Both the position numbers and the translations under genes were made by a program. A stretch of 64,000 bases of DNA, taken from contig OY725490.1 in the NCBI GenBank assembly GCA_963281255.1, forward strand, positions 2,480,001 to 2,544,000, given 5' to 3'. This document shows, in pieces, positions 1 through 10,491 of this stretch (the stretch's first letter is position 1; every line of letters begins with the position of its first letter). A model generated the notes under the pieces. The model was not told the DNA's origin. It searched no databases and worked only from the letters and a program-made list of their open reading frames with translations. This DNA is from Aphrocallistes beatrix (lineage: Eukaryota; Porifera; Hexactinellida; Sceptrulophora; Aphrocallistidae).

Positions 1-80
1 AGCATTTCGACGAGTCTATGCGTTGAAAGATAGCAACAGATGTCGCCTGAGAAATGAATGACCTCAATCCCCATCCGCAG

Positions 81-177
81 ATACATCGAACGCTTCAAGA
101 TTAGAGAAAACATAGAATTAGAAGCCGTCCGGTCTCTGACAGATAACTGCCAAGAGCGGATATCTGCGCTGAATTAA
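81..177 (+). CDS. Possible last coding exon of an unrecognised gene
   Basis: A pyrimidine-rich tract ending in CCGCAG (to base 80) is followed by an open frame of 31 residues containing YIERFKIRENIELEAV and ending in TAA at 175-177. The stretch is richer in GC than the AT-rich DNA after it, and the acidic/basic composition looks like coding sequence. The exon would enter in phase 2, its first base completing a codon. Earlier exons would lie before the window. I do not recognise the family; chance openness cannot be excluded at this length. Confidence 0.3.
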
Positions 178-3100
178 TAGAAAGTTTCTCTAAAGGTTCG
201 AGATATGAGGCGACACGTTCCGATGTCTGATTCGATTCAAAACCGCTAATGTATGATACTTTCAGGAATAATCATCTGGTCTGGTGGATATCATTTTGTG
301 AGAAATCCCAAACTTTCATTTGGAACAGAAGCCTTCTAACTCTACTCGTTATTTTCGCGATTCCTTGAAACGGATGTGAAGTCAAATATTCTAGAGAGAG
401 AACTTTTATTTCAACGAATTCAATTATTCCACAGCGCTTATCTCCGTAAATAGAAAATACCAGGATTCAGTATAGCATTAAGTTATTGCGTATTAGGAAG
501 TTCGTATTTGAGATAATGATGAACTAGATTTATTTAGAATCGAGGAAGTAAAATGAAGAATTTCAAACAAGATACCCCCAAAGTTGAAAGTATGGGTAAA
601 CACATATGTACATACTTATAAGATTTTTAGTCATGAATTGTCAGCAATAATGAGTGATAGTTTCAACATACAAATGCTACAATACTTTCGGATTGTAAAA
701 TTTGAGAAAATATCTCAAAAGTCAGATCAAAATATTTCAGTTACCTTGAAAAGATGGAAAATAAATAAGAAGATCAATTGAAAGATGAAAAGTAATCTAA
801 GAAGTATTGAAAACATTTCCAATATAATCAATACTGAATAGCAAATTGAACCGACGCACCTTATTCATTAGTTTGATTTGACACCACTCTACTACCAGCT
901 CCCAATGAGAACTACTGTAATGCCAGACAATCAGAAAAACAGGAATCATTGTTACGTTAAACAGATGGCAAGTGACTGAATGAATGAATGCATCTCAGCT
1001 GTGTTAGCAATTCGCAAGACTGAACTTAGAAATCGGTGTGTCTTCGCCTCTCATAATGCTAAGTTTACTTCTGTAACAAATTACTGATTGTCTTATAAAC
1101 TGAATAATTTAGATACTTATTAGTAATACGAATAAGTTTAATTGTAGTATAATGGGTGATACTATATAGCATATGGATTAACCTCCTGTGCTGGTTTTAT
1201 GGAATGTGTTCAAGCTTAATTTAAGTGCCAATTTCTAATATAATTTATTTCCCCTAATCTAAAGGTCAGTTAAATTCAAATAAAGAAAATTTCTGTGGTC
1301 CAAATATTGTAGTTTATATGAATATTTAAATTGTAATACTATTTTATGAATTGCCGTGGAGGAAACAATTCTAAATTTTCAACTCAACACAAATTCTATC
1401 TTTTGAGTTGAGAGTTGGTTCGAGAGTTGATTGTAGTTGACATTACTAATATATTTTTGACAATAATTCAACGAAATACAACGAATATACTATAGCAGCA
1501 GCTGTACTGAAGTAATAGTTATCGTCTTTATGTTGGAGTAGATAGAAACCCACATAATCATAACTAAGCAACTGCATATGATATCCTAGAGGAACTATGT
1601 GTTAGTTGCGGCCAGAATGGAAAAAACAATCCTGCAGCTGATATAACATGGCAGCATTGAGTGGAAGAGAGGTGAACTACTCCGATAAGAAAAGGGATTA
1701 TTGTTACGGCAAATTTTCAGCTGTGAAGAAGAATTGCTTGGTATGTTTTAGTGTGGAGAAAATAATTGGAACTCAAACAACAATTCCTAGCCTTTTTTAG
1801 TTCGAAAAATATTCTCAATTAATTTTTGTCATTATTATTAATTACATGAGGTTGCAATCGAAAACACAGGTTTTAATATGTAACTGAGATCAACCAACCT
1901 CTTCAAAGTACATTAACATTGTAATAATACAAAGTGGAATGCAGATATTATGCCCACATCTGTGGATATATTTCCACAATTATTCTATTAATAACTAAGA
2001 TTGTGTGTACTATTATGATGAGTTCAGCAGAAGTTGCCAAGCCCATGAAGTTTTCTAATTATGCACTACAATATGGATAGATATTATTTTCTCTAAGAAA
2101 TATGATTAAATAAAATCCATAGAAGCGCTAATAGATGCTATGCTGTGTAAATTCGAAGCGCCATAATTGCTTTTTAGGCGCGATATGAAATGAAATACAT
2201 GTAAAACGGGAGTAAATCTACAAATCAGGCGCCAAACGTGTTAACTAAAACAGAAGGAGAAGTACTTTCAATTATAAATTAAGCGCCTAAAAGAAGGTTG
2301 CTAATCAACCAATGAATGCACAGATATGGGAATACATCCCTCTTGATTACTTGGATGCCAAACAAGTTCTGGAAGAATTTGCTGAGATAGATGACTGGAA
2401 ACTCCCATAATATTAAAGTTATCACTAACAGGCAATTCATCAATTATTCTTGGTTGGAAATTATACAGATGCGATAGATAGAAGACAGACTCGGACCTCG
2501 CTGAAATACCCACGGACCAAACGGATTCATTCACACATCAAAGATAAGAAACTTAAAAAGAGCCTCACACAAAGATATTGAGTGATTGTGTATTCATTTT
2601 TAGTTTGTATCTAAATTGATTATAAATTCCCATATGGATTTAAGGATTCAATGAGGTAATCAATTGAAAGTTAAAATTACCTAAAATTTGTCAAAAAATA
2701 GAATTCAAAATGTGGACGTGATATCCAGATTGGGAAATTTCCATCACAGAATCCAACATTTGTATTTCCACACAAACTTGCTATGGTTGCATAGGATATG
2801 CTAAGATATCACGAGCATTCTCTTCAAACGTTTATTATGCCAAGTTAAGAGCACAGGTGCTGTTCCCAAAATTGCCAAGTATGCATAAGTAATACGCAAT
2901 ATCATGAATTGGGTGCACAGTAAAGTTCAAACAAGAAACATCTCTTTAATGAGTTCTCATGAATATGAATATGAATATGAATATGAGATTACAAGTATGA
3001 GGATATTAATCCTGAGATATTGGGATGGTGCAGACACGTTCAAGATGGTACATTGAAGAAGTAGGCAGGTGCATGGAAGTCTAGAGTAGTTGATACTATT

Positions 3101-3203
3101 CCCAATTCTCTAGAATAAGATAAGCAATTAAGCCACTTTAGATTTGTTTCATAAAATATTTAAATATTAAAAATTTGCATAATATTCATAGGGAATGGGA
3201 ATA
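178..3203. other. AT-rich stretch with no supported gene
   Basis: About 3 kb of AT-rich sequence with stops in all frames. The longer open frames have no splice-site support and no recognisable motif. A short GAATAT microsatellite sits near 2960-2984. Nothing else is seen. Confidence 0.5.
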
Positions 3204-3798
3204 CAGGCACCCCTCACCGTTCGCGGACTTCTCGTTCGCTGTTTTGATTATTCGCAGTTTTATTTGCAGGATATTTCGATTAACTTGTGTAATTAGTTAT
3301 GTTAGTATCTATCCCCAAATTAGCTCTTATTCGAGCCGATATGACAGTGGCGGGCAACCTTAATCCTTAAGTGGGCCCCAAATCTGTCAGTTCTTGTTAC
3401 GGTCACATCACCATGGCCGTAAGAAGAACTGACATTAGAAACCTATATGGAAGCAATGTAACAACTAAAATTATACTTATAAGAGCAAAAATAAGTAAAA
3501 TAAATTGAATCATCATATAATGATTATAGAAAATATATTAATATTCAGCATCAATTTCACACCAAAATTAGGCGGGCCCATTTTGTATCACAATCACTAA
3601 CACGCGGGCCCCACAATAGCGTGTTTTGAAAGAGTCGCGGGTCATCAAATTTAGTCTCGCGGGCCCCAGGTTGCCCGCCACTGCTATATGAGAACCTAAC
3701 CCCAGGATTTTCGCTAACCTTTAGTCCCACCGTTCACGGATTTGCCGTTCCCGGAAATTCCCAAGAACGTAACCCCCACGAACGGCAAGAGATTCCTG
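3204..3798. mobile_element. Pogo/Tigger-like MITE, interrupted by a hAT MITE
   Basis: The ends are inverted (CAGGCACCCCTCACCGTTCG at the left; the right end closes with GAGATTCCTG) and both are flanked by TA, the target duplication of Tc/mariner elements. The subterminal CGTTCGCGGA and GGGGGTTACGTTC motifs resemble Tigger/pogo elements. Removing the hAT insertion at 3345-3683 leaves a compact element of about 250 bp with no transposase. Confidence 0.6.
3345..3683 (-). mobile_element. hAT-like MITE, family A copy 1
   Basis: The inverted ends read CAGTGGCGGGCAACC and GGTTGCCCGCCACTG. The flanking 8-mers CGATATGA and CTATATGA differ at one base, as expected of an aged hAT 8-bp target duplication. 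The interior holds GGGCCC-rich arms and a centre with GGCCGTAA. A second copy in the opposite orientation lies at 38975-39327. No coding capacity. Confidence 0.75.
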
Positions 3799-3800
3799 TA

Positions 3801-5074
3801 TAAATATATTACTGTCTTCACAAGAAAGTTTTTTAAAAGAATTTGATCGGTACTCATTTAGAAACACAAAAAATGACCATTAGTCTAGAACCACTAAAGT
3901 AAACGAATCAGATTCAAACTAGAATGTCTGATTGGTTGACGAGAATTGGTCAGATAGGATCACCAATCAAGATAATTGATGAATGCAAATCAGGGACAAA
4001 AATTTGATATACTGTAATTACTTCCAAAACTTTCCTGATAATATCAAAGGTTATCTGATGGAACTCAAGATATGTGCACAGTCACATGTTGGGAGAAGAA
4101 GCATAATTTGGTGGTATTTAAAACCATCAAACATCATAGGGCACCGAAAAAAAAGGCATCTGCATGAATTCCCAGACAATTATTTCTATGTGTGGGAGTA
4201 GGTAAATTATCTTGGCGAAGTTAGATAACATATTTGGTAAAATAAGATAAAGTCTGGTTAATTAAATTAAATTTGTCTGGTGTTGGTAGCTGAAAAATTC
4301 AATTGCGGAAAATATAATAAATAATGAATAACTAAGGGAATGTGTCAGTAAATATCAATTTGAAATATTCACTAAAACAGTTATTAAAACCCGAAATATA
4401 CCTGGGGAGATTTTCTATTTATAGTACGACCCCCACATTTCTATGACTTTCCCGCCCAAAATGTATTTAAGCGGAAATGATGCAACATTCCTGGTAAAAA
4501 GCGTAGATTTAGGTCTCAACTAACTCAGCTTAGAAATAGAATCATTAAAAGTGAATGCTCCCAAAGCGACCTTTCTCTCCATTCAAATAACAGCCAAACA
4601 ACACCAAACACGTCATGTTTCCCTTAGAATTAGTACAATGCGTGTTAAAAAATGGCACAATTTCGCGGTTTATTACGTTAAGATGCGCTATTTAGCAGTT
4701 AAAGCGGGGTATTTGACAAGCTAAGTGTGCTAGATGACGCACTTAGCAGGAAACACTGATACTACACGTCCACATAGTTAGTATAGAGTAAGCCTATGTT
4801 CTACATTTCAAGTCAATGATAAAAGGAAATTAAATTTAGAAGTACGTATAATGGTTTTGCCATTAAAAGACTGTGAAGCACCTACGTACATGCCATAAGC
4901 CAACAAATATTCAAGTTTTAGCTGTAATAACCATCTAAATAACCACAGTTAAATGCGTAATAGGCTCCAAGCAGTATAGTGATTTATCAAAACATAAAAT
5001 TCACCTGTGTTACATCTAACAAACACACCCTTAAACATTCTGAATATACCAAACAAATCCAAACATCATTGTTA
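3801..5074. other. AT-rich stretch with no supported gene
   Basis: About 1.3 kb in which I see no gene, hairpin or recognised repeat. Short open frames lack splice sites and codon character. Confidence 0.45.
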
Positions 5075-5518
5075 TCACCTAGAATGGATTCTTTCAAGAT
5101 ACTTATCTAAGAGTGATCTATGGGCTGAGACAAATTCACAAATATGTTCAGTTGGATAAATCTGTAGATGGGAGTGTCTAACGTTATATGAGCTAATATT
5201 GCTTGCTGGTACATAGTGTGGATATGCTTTATCTCCAAACAGATGTCTCACAGATGGAAGCACGTATTGAATTGCGTCGCTAGGAATTTTACTTCTAAAA
5301 TCTTTCTGAAAGGAGGAGAGAGGGGAAATAACCTAAGCAATTAATAAAGACTCTCCTCTATGAAATGGAAATTTATTAATTCATCGAAATCTTGAAACAG
5401 AGCTCTGACTTTAACTAAATGAATTAAATCGAAAACTGTGAATCCTTCACAAAATCTAATCAATGCCATTAGTGCAGATTCATAGGACGTTGAGTGTACA
5501 TATGATGTCCATGCAAGC
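5075..5518 (-). CDS. Two possible exons of an unrecognised gene
   Basis: Two neighbouring minus-strand open stretches look like coding sequence. The upstream one (about 5518 to 5341) follows the acceptor-like GGATTTCCAG and includes LAWTSYVHSTSYESALMALI. The downstream one (5305 to 5075) follows a strong pyrimidine tract, CTCTCCTCCTTTCAG, and ends with LLDKYLERIHSR then a stop. I could not find a phase-matched donor joining them: the only GT near the end of the first (GA|GTCTTT) is poor. They may be separate exons, or the first may end at its own stop. No domain was recognised. The AT-rich interval 5545-6360 upstream holds nothing clear. Confidence 0.3.
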
Positions 5519-6360
5519 CTGGAAATCCAATTCAGTAAAAACACTCCAAATTTTAAGATAATTCAGTTAACAAACCGATCGTGCAGCTCAATCCAACATA
5601 GCACCAGCCCATGCAATAAATAAATATCTCCATGCTGCACTCAAATGGTAGAATAAAGCAAGAATACGTATATTCTATAGTTCTATAGTTCGGCCAGACC
5701 TCGCGTTGCGTCTATGTCGAATCATTGTGATACAACACAATCTACTCACAGTGTAATGCCACAGCAGTCTGTTACTATTCAATGAGCTAAACCGCAATTC
5801 TATTCCTCCAGCTCATGGACGAACAGACAGTAGACAAGGGTTACGTCATTACCAAACACTTCCTACATAATGGAGAATAGAACTGTCCAGTAGAGTAGAA
5901 TGTACGCAATAATTGATCCGAGAGAAACTAGCCTAGTTCAGTATTTCTGACATTTCAGTAGAATGAATTTAATTATGAAATAAGATGAATATTACAAAAA
6001 TTTTGCTTTACTAATTTAAATAATGGCTAGCTGATACCGACAGTTTTGAAGTAGAAAATTTACGCGTTTCAACTCTATGTGTAATATCATGGAACAAGGT
6101 CACAATATTAAGAAAGTCTCAAATATCAATATTTCACCTCCTTTTTAAAATTGGTCCAAATAGGAGAGGAGACAGATTTATTATCCTCATGGAGTGCTAT
6201 CGATGACACCTCCATCCACATCTATGTACCAGAAGTGTCAATATTTTCAGAGAGAGGAGAGTTCCTGAGTAGATTCTCACGAATGCATGGAATGTCCATT
6301 AATTAAATTGTAAATCGTAAAGCAAAAGGAATATAACGCTAGGTTAAGAAACCCCAGTTA

Positions 6361-6655
6361 CAGGCAAGGCCGTAGGGAGAGGGGTCAGGGGGTCAAGGGG
6401 GAAGCTGCCCTCCCTGACCCCCTGGCTGGACAGTCTGATTATTAAATTATAAAATAATCGATGAGAGGGGATTATCATCGGAGTTCATTTGTATTTCTAG
6501 AACCTCAAAATCAGATGAATATGTGCAAATTATGATACAAATGCTGTCAGCTTCCAGGGACTTTGCCCCTGGACTCTTCTGGAGGGTTACATCGCCCCCA
6601 GACCCCCAGCTGGTTGCTATGTCCCCCTACAAAACCTCCTACGCCATACGCCCAT
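6361..6655. mobile_element. Degenerate GC-rich MITE of hAT-like type
   Basis: It begins CAGGCAAGGCCGTAGGGAG and ends CCTACGCCATACGCCCATG, so the ends are roughly inverted around a GTAGG core. It includes a palindromic GGGGTCAGGGGGTC / GACCCCCTGG stretch. It is the first of three such elements lying end to end up to 6950. The borders are approximate. Confidence 0.4.
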
Positions 6656-6664
6656 GGGTACATA

Positions 6665-6809
6665 CAGAGGGGTAGCCAGGGTGCAGCACATGCGGCCTAG
6701 GCCATAACCTCAGAGCTTGTGCCTACTAAAATTTCACAAATGAGCATTGGGTGCCGCAAACCTCTCACAGAATCCCTGCACCCTAAAAATTGGGCTGGCT
6801 ACGCCTCTG
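6665..6809. mobile_element. hAT-like MITE with GTAGCC ends
   Basis: The inverted ends CAGAGGGGTAGCCAGGG and GGCTGGCTACGCCTCTG match at most positions. Related ends occur in the element at 51663-51805. Target duplications are not clear here. Non-coding, despite a chance open frame across it. Confidence 0.55.
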
Positions 6810-6813
6810 ATTA

Positions 6814-6947
6814 CAGGGGCGAGGATAAAAGAGGCAAATTCGGGGGCCTCCTCTCCTATGCTTTGGATTTTGGCCGGTCCAAGAAATCTGGGGCCATGGG
6901 ATCAAAATCCCCGAATCCTCCTCTCCTCCCCATAGCACCGCCTCTGG
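6814..6947. mobile_element. Third back-to-back hAT-like MITE
   Basis: It runs from CAGGGGCGAGGATAAAAGAG to GCACCGCCTCTGG and follows the preceding element by four bases. The ends are only partly complementary, so the assignment rests on position and GC-rich composition. Confidence 0.4.
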
Positions 6948-7002
6948 AGCCAAATAAACCCTCAGTGATTTAAACACAAAATCATGCGAGCTAGGAACTC
7001 AC

Positions 7003-7261
7003 CCCTGGGGCTGGTATCAGGTCCCACTACGATCAGTCCGTACTTGACCGCTGCTTGCTGGTAGGCGCCCTTGTTGATAAAGACGTTCACGTCGCAGGTG
7101 AGTCCGGAGAGGAAGTAGAGCACTGGACACTTCTGGTCTTTGCTCTGAGGGGGTAGGAAGATGGAGAACTTCATACTGCATTTGAGAGAGGTGCTGGCAT
7201 GGCTGCACACCCTCTGTTCCCCTCCGAAGCACTTGCTGCTACTCTCTACCTTGCACTCCAT
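7003..7261 (-). CDS. ESD: S-formylglutathione hydrolase (esterase D), first coding exon
   Basis: ESD hydrolyses S-formylglutathione in cytosolic formaldehyde detoxification and is an alpha/beta hydrolase. This exon encodes the first 86 residues: SSSKCFGGEQRV near the start, then KCPVLYFLSGLTC, the family's strand before the oxyanion loop, and the conserved GPDTSPRG at the end. The ATG at 7261 aligns with the usual family start. It lies four bases after an excellent acceptor (TTCTCTCTGATTAG), so an untranslated first exon is likely upstream. A clean GTGAGT donor follows at 7002, splitting the last Gly codon in phase 1. The catalytic Ser (GHSMGG), Asp and His exons were not found in the 7 kb downstream on this strand; they may lie outside the window or the copy may be truncated. 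Confidence 0.75.
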
Positions 7262-7449
7262 TCGGCTAATCAGAGAGAAACGAGGAAGTAAGATGAGATA
7301 CAAACTTTTCCGCACCTCAGCCACACGTATGACTGTGTGTGGTCCAAGTACCACTCTTAATATTACTCAGTCCAATACGGAGTCCCTCTAGTAGAGATTT
7401 TTTTATAGGATTGGTATTCATTCAAGAACATCGTTCACAAAGATGTATG

Positions 7450-7690
7450 CAGTTGTCCCATCACGAAGTAACTTGCCCCCCGAAGTGTCCCCTGGGGGCA
7501 ACTTACTTCGAAGTTGCCTCCCTTTCATTATACCGAATCGAACTGAACTAGCCCCGGACACTTTACTTCGAAGGAAACTGGCTCCTTGCAAGGGGGACAA
7601 TATACTTCAAGGGGGGGGGACATTTTACTTCGAAGTAAGTTGCCCTCCCGGACACTTCACTTCGGGGGGGGCAAGTTACTTCGTGACAGT
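7450..7690. mobile_element. Inverted-repeat element with G/C-tract and CGAAGT motifs
   Basis: The ends are inverted: TCACGAAGTAACTTGCCCCC at the left and GGGGCAAGTTACTTCGTGA at the right. Inside, the motif TACTTCGAAG alternates with G- and C-tracts several times on both strands, so the element can fold extensively on itself. It lies about 190 bp upstream of the ESD exon. No target duplication was identified. Confidence 0.6.
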
Positions 7691-8340
7691 CCTAGAGATC
7701 CGAGATCAGGTGTCTCCTCGTCCCGTGTGCGGCCTGCCCCCAGTATGCTCCTCCCCCACAAGTGACACCCTGGCACAGCCTACTGTAAAATCGACAAACT
7801 AAGATATCCATTTTATTTTGTCGAAATGCTATTTGCCTAATCAAAAGTGAACTATTTTTGGTTGCATTATTGAGTTGTCAATCTTCAGGCAATTCTATGG
7901 AAATTTCTTAAAACAGAAAGGAAATAAATTATTTCGATATTGCATTCTATGATATTATCTAGGAATGGAATATGCTGCAAGCTGGAAGTTTAGTTTCATA
8001 ATTCGAAAACTCAAAATACGTAATTAAGTTCTTATCAATGTCAAAACATCCCGGAAAATACCTGCCATGATCTAATTGTTATGTAAGGCATAATTCCCTG
8101 AAGATTATAGTCCATTGATTCAGACAATAGAGAATGCACTCACAACATCGGCTTTACAATACACAATTCCGAGGTATCAAACCAGAGCAGTACTTATAAG
8201 GTAATTCAGTTAAACCTGAAGAGAAGTCGCAACAATTTTATATATCAAGTTCCTATTGAGAAGATTTCAACTACGTATTCCTATATAGAAGGTTGCTTCA
8301 ATTTCAATAGAAGTGCTATATGCGTAGTACAGCCTTTAGC
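7691..8340. other. Intergenic AT-rich stretch between ESD and the 8.4 kb gene
   Basis: It probably contains an ESD untranslated exon and promoter on the minus strand, but nothing specific can be pointed to. The right end leads into the TATA-type promoter of the next gene. Confidence 0.4.
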
Positions 8341-8348
8341 TATATATA
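8341..8348 (+). promoter_or_regulatory. TATA box of the 8427 gene
   Basis: TATATATAAAG lies about 80 bases upstream of the ATG. A start about 30 bases downstream would give a 5' leader of roughly 55 bases. The leader is A-rich without upstream ATGs. Confidence 0.5.
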
Positions 8349-8426
8349 AAGTAACTATTGTAGTTCACATCCAAGAAATTATTCCAACTCAAGTCTACAA
8401 ATTAATTACTACAAATTAATATCAAA

Positions 8427-9568
8427 ATGTCAACTTATAGAAAAGAGAGAAAAACGAAGAAATCTAGGAGTTTCAAACAACAGTCCCAGAGTATGCGAGA
8501 CGTTCGAGATGCTCAGCCCAATTTGTCCGATTATTTACTAAAAAGGAGACACAGCCCAGTGAGTATCGACATCGTTAAGAACATCTCGAGCATCCCAGAG
8601 GAAGGAGCTCTCATGGAGTCACAACTCGACGATTCAATCATCTCAATTAGGAGACAATTGGTGAGTTGAATTTACAACACAAAAATATTGAACAACATAA
8701 TTAATATTGCAAAACTCGTGTTGAAACATAAAATATATTGGAAGGTACATTTCCGGAAAACATTTTAAGCGAACATTAATTAGCACAAACACATAGCGAC
8801 ATAATTGAATCTCACAAAAGTACCAAGATTCTAAATATCGGGCATCCCACAATGCTCACCCTGTGACAATACAGAATTAATTAGAATAAAATTAATCAAT
8901 TGGAAATGCATTTATCTTCTCTAATTCTTCAGGATGAACTAAAGCAGCAAAACAAAGAAATATTCAAACAATTCGATTACTTGGATCAAGAAATCGTGTA
9001 CACCAGATACATCCGAGAAACTCAAGGCTATTATAGCCTCACGGCACAAGGCACAGAACCATGTGAAGTCACACTCAGTGATTTGCCAGACCAATCGAAA
9101 GAGCCTCAACATAACAAAGCCTCCTCCCTTGCAACTTCAAGTTGTTCAAGTTTATTCTCAAGCAATTCGTCATCAGAGAGTATCTCTGAGTTTTTTGACG
9201 ATACGATGAATTCCCCCCTCGAACCAGCACACTCCCTCACACTAGGTACAAAGCTAGACAACTATGCCAGCTATGAAAAACAGTTTAAGAAAGTGCATCC
9301 AGATCTTTTTGAATCAGTGTCAATGCCTACTAAGTACAATACGATCTCACGCGTTCAACACTCACATCACCATCAACGCTCAAACAGCTCCGAAGATGAA
9401 CAGCCGTCAAGACCTTCGTCCGCTGCTTCCTTCATCGTCCCCGAGACGAATAAACGGCGGACGCCGGCGAGTTTTAGAAGGACCGGATCAGTCCGTTGCG
9501 GATTCTCAAGTGAAACTGTCTCAAAAATATCCAACCACACAGACCAAAACCAAGTCACGTGTTTGTAA
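8427..9568 (+). CDS. Unrecognised Ser-rich protein, two exons, 289 aa
   Basis: Exons are 8427-8660 and 8933-9568, joined in phase 0 across a 272-bp intron with GTGAGT donor and TTCTTCAG acceptor. The N-terminus is strongly basic (MSTYRKERKTKKSRSFKQQ), a possible nuclear-localisation or RNA-binding tail. A helical, charged segment around the junction (DELKQQNKEIFKQFDYLDQE) could be a short coiled coil. A long low-complexity Ser/Thr region follows, with repeated acidic-Ser patches, a His cluster (HSHHHQ) and the basic NKRRTPASFRRTG. There is no signal peptide or membrane segment. I do not recognise the family; an intracellular regulated scaffold or phosphoprotein is inference. Possible polyadenylation signal AATAAA at 9666-9671. 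Confidence 0.75.
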
Positions 9569-10365
9569 CTATTTTCGACTTGTACATATCACTAATGTCA
9601 TTTTCAATTAAAGTAGTTTAATTCAATCGAATTTAGACTATTACATTTGGCTAATGATGAATTTTAATAAACAGCTGACATATACTTGTTCTCCTTTAAA
9701 CTCACAGGTGCTTCGATATCACTCAGAATGTTCTGAACACTTTTCAATGCGCTAGAAAGTGTTTGAATCAGTTTGAGGCTTTGCAAAATTAAAGAAAGAA
9801 GGGAGTAATGGAATAAACTAGAATTATATTGCTAGGATTGGGCTACTGTTAAGAATTAATTTGCTAATATTAGACCTAACTAATCCTGATAAACACGACA
9901 GGAAGCAGTTTTGGGGAAAATGTTAAAACTAGTTGCAAGAAGCCAATTTGAAAATTCTCGCTAGGCAGCAACAATTCAACCATAATTATATGTAACAATT
10001 TATTAAGTAATAATGCGCAATAATAATAATAGTTTAGTTATTGTGTCAAGATAGGAAATTACAATGCAAATAGTTTGGGTAGTAATGCTTTTCAAATAAT
10101 TTAGTGAGAACTGAATAAAGAAAATAATGTCCAAAATTGGATATAGATAATATAAGCGTCCAACGGATTCATGTTCAGTGTTTCCACTTTTAAACCACGG
10201 TTAAAAGTGCAGACATTAAAAATTGGAATAAAAATAATTTGGATGAAAGTTCCCGCAACAACTACAAGTAAATGTTTCTTCTCTCTTTGCATGTCCTTAA
10301 GAAATTAAATTTAGCGTAACATTAGTACTTCATGTTTCACAAAAGATTATGAAATATAAAACAAA

Positions 10366-10491
10366 GAAAAATTTTCACATGCCTTGGAGAAAATTATCAA
10401 AATAAATCAAGATTTCATTAAAACTACATATATGTTTAATGGAATCTTGATTTATTTTGATAATTTTCTCCAAGGCATGTGAAAAATTTTC
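10366..10491. repeat. Long near-perfect hairpin
   Basis: Two arms of about 55 bases face each other around a loop of roughly 15 bases. Both contain TTCACATGCCTTGG and AAATAAATCAAGATT, or their complements, with only a few mismatches. It may be a short foldback element or the template of a long hairpin RNA. No target duplication was recognised. Confidence 0.7.

Noticed and set aside
2301..2534. Minus-strand frame with IIDELPVSDNFNIMG, faintly like the middle of ESD
   Set aside because: The resemblance is short and lacks the catalytic GHSMGG; there are no matching splice sites, and the rest of the frame is unlike the family.
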